Below are positions 59,809 through 64,000 of a DNA stretch of 64,000 nucleotides, one piece after another. The notes under the pieces are model-generated. The model ran no database searches. It saw only the letters and a list, made by a program, of their open reading frames with translations, and was not told the origin of the DNA. The stretch's first letter is position 1, and the number at the start of each line of letters is the position of its first letter. A program made the translations under genes and the position numbers. This DNA comes from Cyrtodaria siliqua (taxonomy: Eukaryota; Mollusca; Bivalvia; Adapedonta; Hiatellidae), in NCBI GenBank assembly GCA_037043455.1, contig JAWPHD010000292.1:248001-312000 (forward strand), in the 5' to 3' direction.

Positions 59809-59922
59809 GAGTAGAGACAGGGCATGAAATTCTTCACAATCTGACAGAGACCCACCTCAGCCAAGTAGCCCAAAGTTGTAGTGTATGTACTGACAGTGTG
59901 TTTTGTACAATATAGTAACAAT

Positions 59923-60022
59923 GTGCCTCGTACAATCACAGTAACAGTTTGCCTCGTACAATCATAGTAACAGTGTGCCTCGTATAATTACAGTTACAGT
60001 GTGCCTCGTATAATTACAGTTG
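59923..60022. repeat. 26-bp tandem repeat after the Myb-like gene
   Basis: About four copies of 'GTGCCTCGTACAATCACAGT' plus 'AACA' with variants, probably in the 3' UTR. No canonical AATAAA was found nearby; ATTAAA occurs at about 60194. Confidence 0.75.
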
Positions 60023-60354
60023 TTAAAATCAATCACGATGAACATTATGTTGTTGTATTATTTACCCACAACTCATCATTTTCGTACTGGTGTACATTTA
60101 TTTTGATATTTGGCCGACGTCACACCAAAAGGGACTTTCAGACAATACACACTAGTGTTGATCCTGATCAATGGCTACAACGTTAATCTTGAATTAAATA
60201 ATACATTTATTGCATAGATTGGTCGATAATTGTCTAGTTTTGCTCTGACGAGTGTCAAAATGTGTAAAGCCTGTCCAGACACCGCATCAGAGAAACGTTG
60301 CTGGTCTGGCTCTACACGTTTTGCATATGTCCGAATGTCCCTTTTCGCATGACT

Positions 60355-60595
60355 GGGCCCGTTTCACTAAACTTCGTAAGTCTTAAGAATTCGTAAGTCA
60401 AAACTTTAAAATGTTTGTAATTTCTGATATCTTAAGTTAATCCTGCCATGTGACATCTCTTTAGAATCGTCTTGAAAAGACGATTCCAAAGAGATGTCAC
60501 ATGGCAGGATTAGACGAAGTAATAAAAACTTAAAAGAATTCTAAATTTTTGACTTACGAATTCTTAAGACTTACGAAGTTTAGTGAAACGGGCCC
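60355..60595. mobile_element. foldback MITE nested in the Harbinger element, 241 bp
   Basis: A near-perfect palindrome with ends 'GGGCCCGTTTCACTAAACTT' and inverse, arms of about 49 bp with no visible mismatch, and a second inner palindrome around 'CATGTGACATCTCTTT'. It lies between the 3' ends of the two convergent genes, so neither frame is broken. Its ends resemble those of the element at 5311. Confidence 0.88.
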
Positions 60596-61023
60596 CTGTT
60601 CTTTTGACTGATTGATTGATTTATTGTTTGAAGTTAAGCTCGGGTGTACCAAACTGTCCGTTTTGTTCAATCAAGTACTGGGTAGAACCATTGATCTTGC
60701 GCAAGTCATCCAAATGTGTTGTTCCATGAGAAACACATGCATTCCAAGTTTCAAGTTTCTTTGACCAGTAATTCAAAAGTTATAGCCAATATTAAAGTTT
60801 GGTGACAAACAGACAACCAGACAGATCAAAAACAAAATGCCTCCCTGATCTACAAGCGGTGGCATAAAATATAAAGACAATGTTTTAAGAATACCCAATA
60901 ACAGTTTTAATTTTGCAAACAACATACTGAATAATGGACTGTAATATACGACAATGTACTAAGTCCTGAGAACTGTCTATGGTTGCATCCAGTACATGCA
61001 TATTGTTACACAGAATACAGACG

Positions 61024-62418
61024 TTACTGTTGGTTTATTGCCACATCTTGCCATGGCACACTCCCGGCAGGACTGCAAAAGTAATTCTTGAGGTATGCGC
61101 GCAGTTCTTTGCCTGGTCCGGTCAATCTTGGTCCGTTTCCTGCTGCTTGCACATCTTCGAGCACGGCTTGGTCTCGCCATGCAGCCGCGATGAACTGGCC
61201 CTGCTCATCTTCCCGGTCGAGATCGGCATTCTGGATGTTGGGGTAACGAGTCCTCATGAGGTTGTGTAGGGTCATGCAGGCCATGACGGTCTTAGTAACT
61301 GTCGACGGTCTCATTCCCAGGGTTGTTAGAAGACATCTGAAGCGATTGGCAAGTATACCAAACGCATTTTCAACCACACGGCGTGCCCTGGAACACCGGT
61401 AATTGAAGATCCGCTCGTCCCGTGCCAGGTGACGATGAGGGTAGGGCTTTAACATGTATTGCCGAAGGGGGAAGGCGTCGTCTCCGACCATGTAGTAGGG
61501 TGTGTCCCGGTCGTCATTAGGCAGGGAATCCGGTTGGGGGAGTCCGATCGTTCCCTCACGAAGACCTGGCTCTAGCCGCGACCGGTTAAAGATGCCGGCA
61601 TCGGAACACGACCCTGGTGACCCCACATCCACCCAGATGAACTTGTAGTTCGAGTCTACCACCGCAAGCATGACGATAGAAAAGAAGCCTTTATAGTTGT
61701 AGTAGAGTGAGCCACTCTTGGGGGGCTTCTTGATTGCGACGTGCTTCCCATCGATCGCGCCACAACAGTGGGGGAAGTTCCACCTGTCTCCGAATCCCTC
61801 GGCCACCGGGCGCCATTCATCTTCTGTCTGGGGAGTGGCCCACATCTCATCCTCGTATACGTCGTAGATGGCCTGACACACCTCGGGGATGAAAAGGGCG
61901 ATGGTGTTGTGTGGGACACGAAACGCAAACGCAAGATCGTGGTACCTGCTTCCGGTCGCCAAAAACCTCAAGGTGATTGCCAGCTTCAGCCCAGGGTCCA
62001 AGGGGGTTCGATGCCTGCAACAGAAGAGGATGAAATATGATTAAACCTTAGCAAGAATATAATGTTTGGAGGGAATTTTGTTTGCAAAATACGGATTAAC
62101 TTACGTTGTACTCTTGGTAATGCGGGGGCCAACTCGGTTAAGCAACTCATAGTACATCTGTGGCTCCATGCGGAGGAAGGCTTTGAAGTCGGCAGCGTGC
62201 TCGGCCTCGAGTTCCTTCATGAGAGTCTCGTACTGGCCGAAAAGGGGTCTGCGTAGGATCCACTCTCGCACCCACCAGCGTCTTTCTCTTCTGCGGGCCC
62301 TCTGTCGCTCCCTCTCGGCGGCTTCTAGTATTGCCGCCAGGACCAGGTTGTACTGGAACCTTGCTTGAGCCAGTTCGTGTTCGAGCAGTGCCATTCGAAG
62401 TCTCCTCGGTGCAGCCAT
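61024..62418 (-). CDS. Harbinger (HARBI1-like) DDE transposase, 434 aa
   Basis: Cuts and reinserts the element at TWA sites. Two exons, 62418-62105 and 62014-61024, are joined over a 90-bp intron (donor GTAAGT, acceptor TTGCAG, phase 2), giving 434 residues. Residues 85-150 carry the typical pre-catalytic region ('FLRMEPQMYYELLNRVGPRI', then 'LAITLRFLATGSRYHDLAF', 'IPEVCQAIYDV'), including a helix-turn-helix-like part. The RNase H-fold core shows 'GAIDGKHVAI' (Asp193), 'VDVGSPGSCSDAGIF' (Asp234, Asp243), 'YMVGDDAFPL' (Asp283) and 'RARRVVENAFGILANRF' (Glu320). Asp193 and Glu320 are confident catalytic residues; the second Asp is probably 243 or 283. The N-terminal 80 residues are Arg-rich coiled-coil-like ('RERQRARRRERRWW'). 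The ATG has A at -3 and G at +4. Length fits the family, with no stop or frameshift. Confidence 0.95.
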
Positions 62419-62459
62419 AGTGATGAACTGACAATGTCAGGTAGGAAGAACGGAATAGC

Positions 62460-62793
62460 TCGGCACCCAAGTCCGTGTTACATCGGACGAGCATCGGCCG
62501 GTCATTGTTCAAAGCCCGTTAACAACCCGGCCGGCGATCGCACGGTGTCCTGTTACCTGCTCGGGTACCGGCCGTATTCCTTCCGATGTCCGGCCGACCT
62601 CCGGCCGGTAGTTGCTGCCACATCGGCAGAAAAAAACTCCCATTTTGAGACAGACTCCGTACGGTCACCGGCCGGTGTTCGGTCGGTCGCCTGAAGATGT
62701 CCGGACGGAGTCCGTTCACGTCACCGAGCTCTGCTTCCGATGAGGAGAGCTCGGTGGCACCAAAAAAATCCACCGAGCTCTACCGATGCCGGA
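62460..62793. promoter_or_regulatory. right subterminal motif cluster (CGGCCG-rich)
   Basis: About 330 bp with the same 'CATCGGCCGG', 'CACCGGCCGG' and 'CACCGAGCTC' motifs as the left cluster, between the transposase start and the right terminal repeat. It probably holds binding sites for the element's own proteins and the transposase promoter. No TATA box was recognised. Confidence 0.6.
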
Positions 62794-62820
62794 CATCGGC
62801 CGGGCTATGTGACTGGGCCA
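62794..62820 (-). repeat. Harbinger right terminal inverted repeat
   Basis: Exact inverse of 56778-56804 over 27 bp, followed by TAA (62821-62823). Confidence 0.97.
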
Positions 62821-64000
62821 TAATTTAACAACCTGTAGAATAGTGAAACACTCCATGTTAACAGCCTGTAGAATGGTGGGACAAGATAGGCACTCCATGT
62901 TAACAGCCTGTAGAATGCTGTGACAGGATAGGCACTCCATGTTAACAGCCTGTAGAATGGCGGGACAGAGCGGGGACTGCATGTTTATAGCCTGTCAAAT
63001 GGTGGGACAGGGCAGGCACACATGTTAACAGCCTGTAGAAGGGTATAACAGGTCGGGCACTCCATGTTTACAGCCTATAGAATGCTGGGACATGACAGGC
63101 ACTCCCTCCATGTTAACAGCCTGTGGAATGGTATAACAGTGTGGGCACACCAAGTTGACAACCTGTAGAGTGGTAGGACAGGGCGCATACTCCATGTTAA
63201 CAGCTTGTAGAAAAGTGGGACAGGTCAGGCATTCCATGTGAACAACCTGTAAAATGGTGTGATAGGACAGGCTCTACATTTTAACAGTATGTAGAATGTT
63301 GGGACAGGGCTGGCACTCCATGTGAACAACCTGTAAAATGGTGTGACAGGGCAGACACTACACGTTAACAGTATGTAGAATGGTAGGACAGAGCAGACAC
63401 TCCCTGTTAACAGCCTGTGAATGGTGGGACAGGACAGGAATTCCATGTTAACAGCTTGTATAATGGTGGAACAGGGGCAGAGTCTACATGTTAACAGCCT
63501 GTAGACTGGTGAGATAGGGCAGGCACGCTATGTTAACAGCCTGTAGAATAGTGGGACAGTGTGGGCATGCCATGTTAACAGCCTGTAGAATGGTGGGATG
63601 GTGTGGACACTATGTTAACAGCTAGTAGAATGGCGGAAAGGGCAGACACTCTATGTTAACAGCATGTAGAATGGCGGGACAGGGCAGACAATCCATTGTA
63701 ACAGCCTGCAGAATAGGCACACTATGTTAACAGCCTGTAGAAAAGTGGGACAGTGTGGACACTCTATGTTAACATGATATAGAATGGTGGCCAAAGCAGG
63801 CACTCCATGTTAACAGCCTGTTGAATGGTGGCTTAGGGTAGGCATTCCATGTTTACATCCTGTAGAATGATGGGATAAGGCAGGCACTCCTTGTCAAAGT
63901 GGTATGAGCCAGACAAATGTGGTTAGAGAACTGTCATGCCCTGTTAAATCATTGTTTATGAACATACTTATATAATGCTGGGACAGAGCAGTCATTCCAA
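62821..64000. repeat. 42-bp minisatellite array, right part, running off the window
   Basis: Continuation of the array left of the transposon, about 27 diverged units with 'TTAACAGCCTGTAGAATGGT' and 'GGGACAGGGCAGGCACTCC'. Units are more variable than the homogenised block at 53.3-55.3 kb, and the last ~100 bp are degenerate. Confidence 0.93.

Larger units (their letters stand above)
56778..62820. mobile_element. complete PIF/Harbinger DNA transposon, 6,043 bp
   Basis: It is bounded by identical 27-bp inverted repeats starting 'TGGCCCAGTCACATAGCC' (56778-56804 and 62794-62820) and a TAA duplication. It carries the two genes that define the superfamily, in convergent orientation: a MADF/Myb-like protein (57308-59808, +) and a DDE transposase (62418-61024, -). 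All splice junctions are canonical and both frames are uninterrupted, so it may be autonomous. Coding parts and ends are clearly more GC-rich than the flanks. The intergenic middle is AT-rich and hosts a foldback MITE at 60355-60595. It sits inside the 42-bp minisatellite, which resumes at 62821. Confidence 0.97.

Overview
The window looks like a gene-poor, AT-rich stretch of an animal nuclear genome, most likely a bivalve mollusc. The grounds are GT-AG introns, SINEs whose 3' halves resemble the animal MetaSINE superfamily, several copies of a dispersed element with internal units of about 160 bp and a 3' hairpin followed by CTAA (like the Helentron-related 'pearl' elements of bivalves), and recurring 'gaccttga' and 'gggccataactc' repeats. 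The species call is an inference. I see no rRNA, functional tRNA, CRISPR or prokaryotic features.

Only one host gene is supported: two minus-strand exons (46537-46156 and 44655-44456) that splice in frame into the N-terminus of a delphilin (GRID2IP)-like protein with two PDZ domains. The rest of that gene was not found in the 44 kb downstream of it, so it must start with a very long intron, have exons I could not see, or be broken.

Positions 1-44,000 are a mosaic of mobile elements and tandem repeats. There are tRNA-derived and MetaSINE-like SINEs, several with clear target-site duplications. There are MITE and foldback palindromes, hAT-like deletion derivatives, a TA-flanked element nested in another transposon (25.9-27.6 kb), and at least five Helentron/pearl-like elements. 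Tandem arrays lie at 8.5-10.9 kb (31-33 bp), 16.4-16.9 kb, 20.1-20.4 kb (100 bp), 22.7-23.6 kb (24 bp, head-to-head), 29.5-30.2 kb (about 90 bp) and 39.5-39.8 kb (26 bp).

From 47.7 kb to the right edge lie two minisatellite arrays that share a core: a 51-bp unit (47.7-52.2 kb, about 89 copies) and a 42-bp unit (52.2-56.8 kb, continuing 62.8 kb to the edge). Long open frames here arise only because the unit lengths are multiples of three and should not be annotated as proteins.

The most notable object is a complete PIF/Harbinger DNA transposon (56778-62820, 6,043 bp) inserted in the 42-bp array. It has identical 27-bp terminal inverted repeats, a TAA target duplication, and GC-rich subterminal motif clusters. 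It carries two convergent, apparently intact, intron-containing genes: a 512-aa MADF/Myb-SANT-like DNA-binding protein (5 exons, + strand) and a 434-aa HARBI1-like DDE transposase (2 exons, - strand). In this family the two proteins act together: the Myb-like protein helps bring the transposase into the nucleus and to the element ends. A 241-bp foldback MITE sits between the two genes without breaking either. The element looks young and possibly autonomous.
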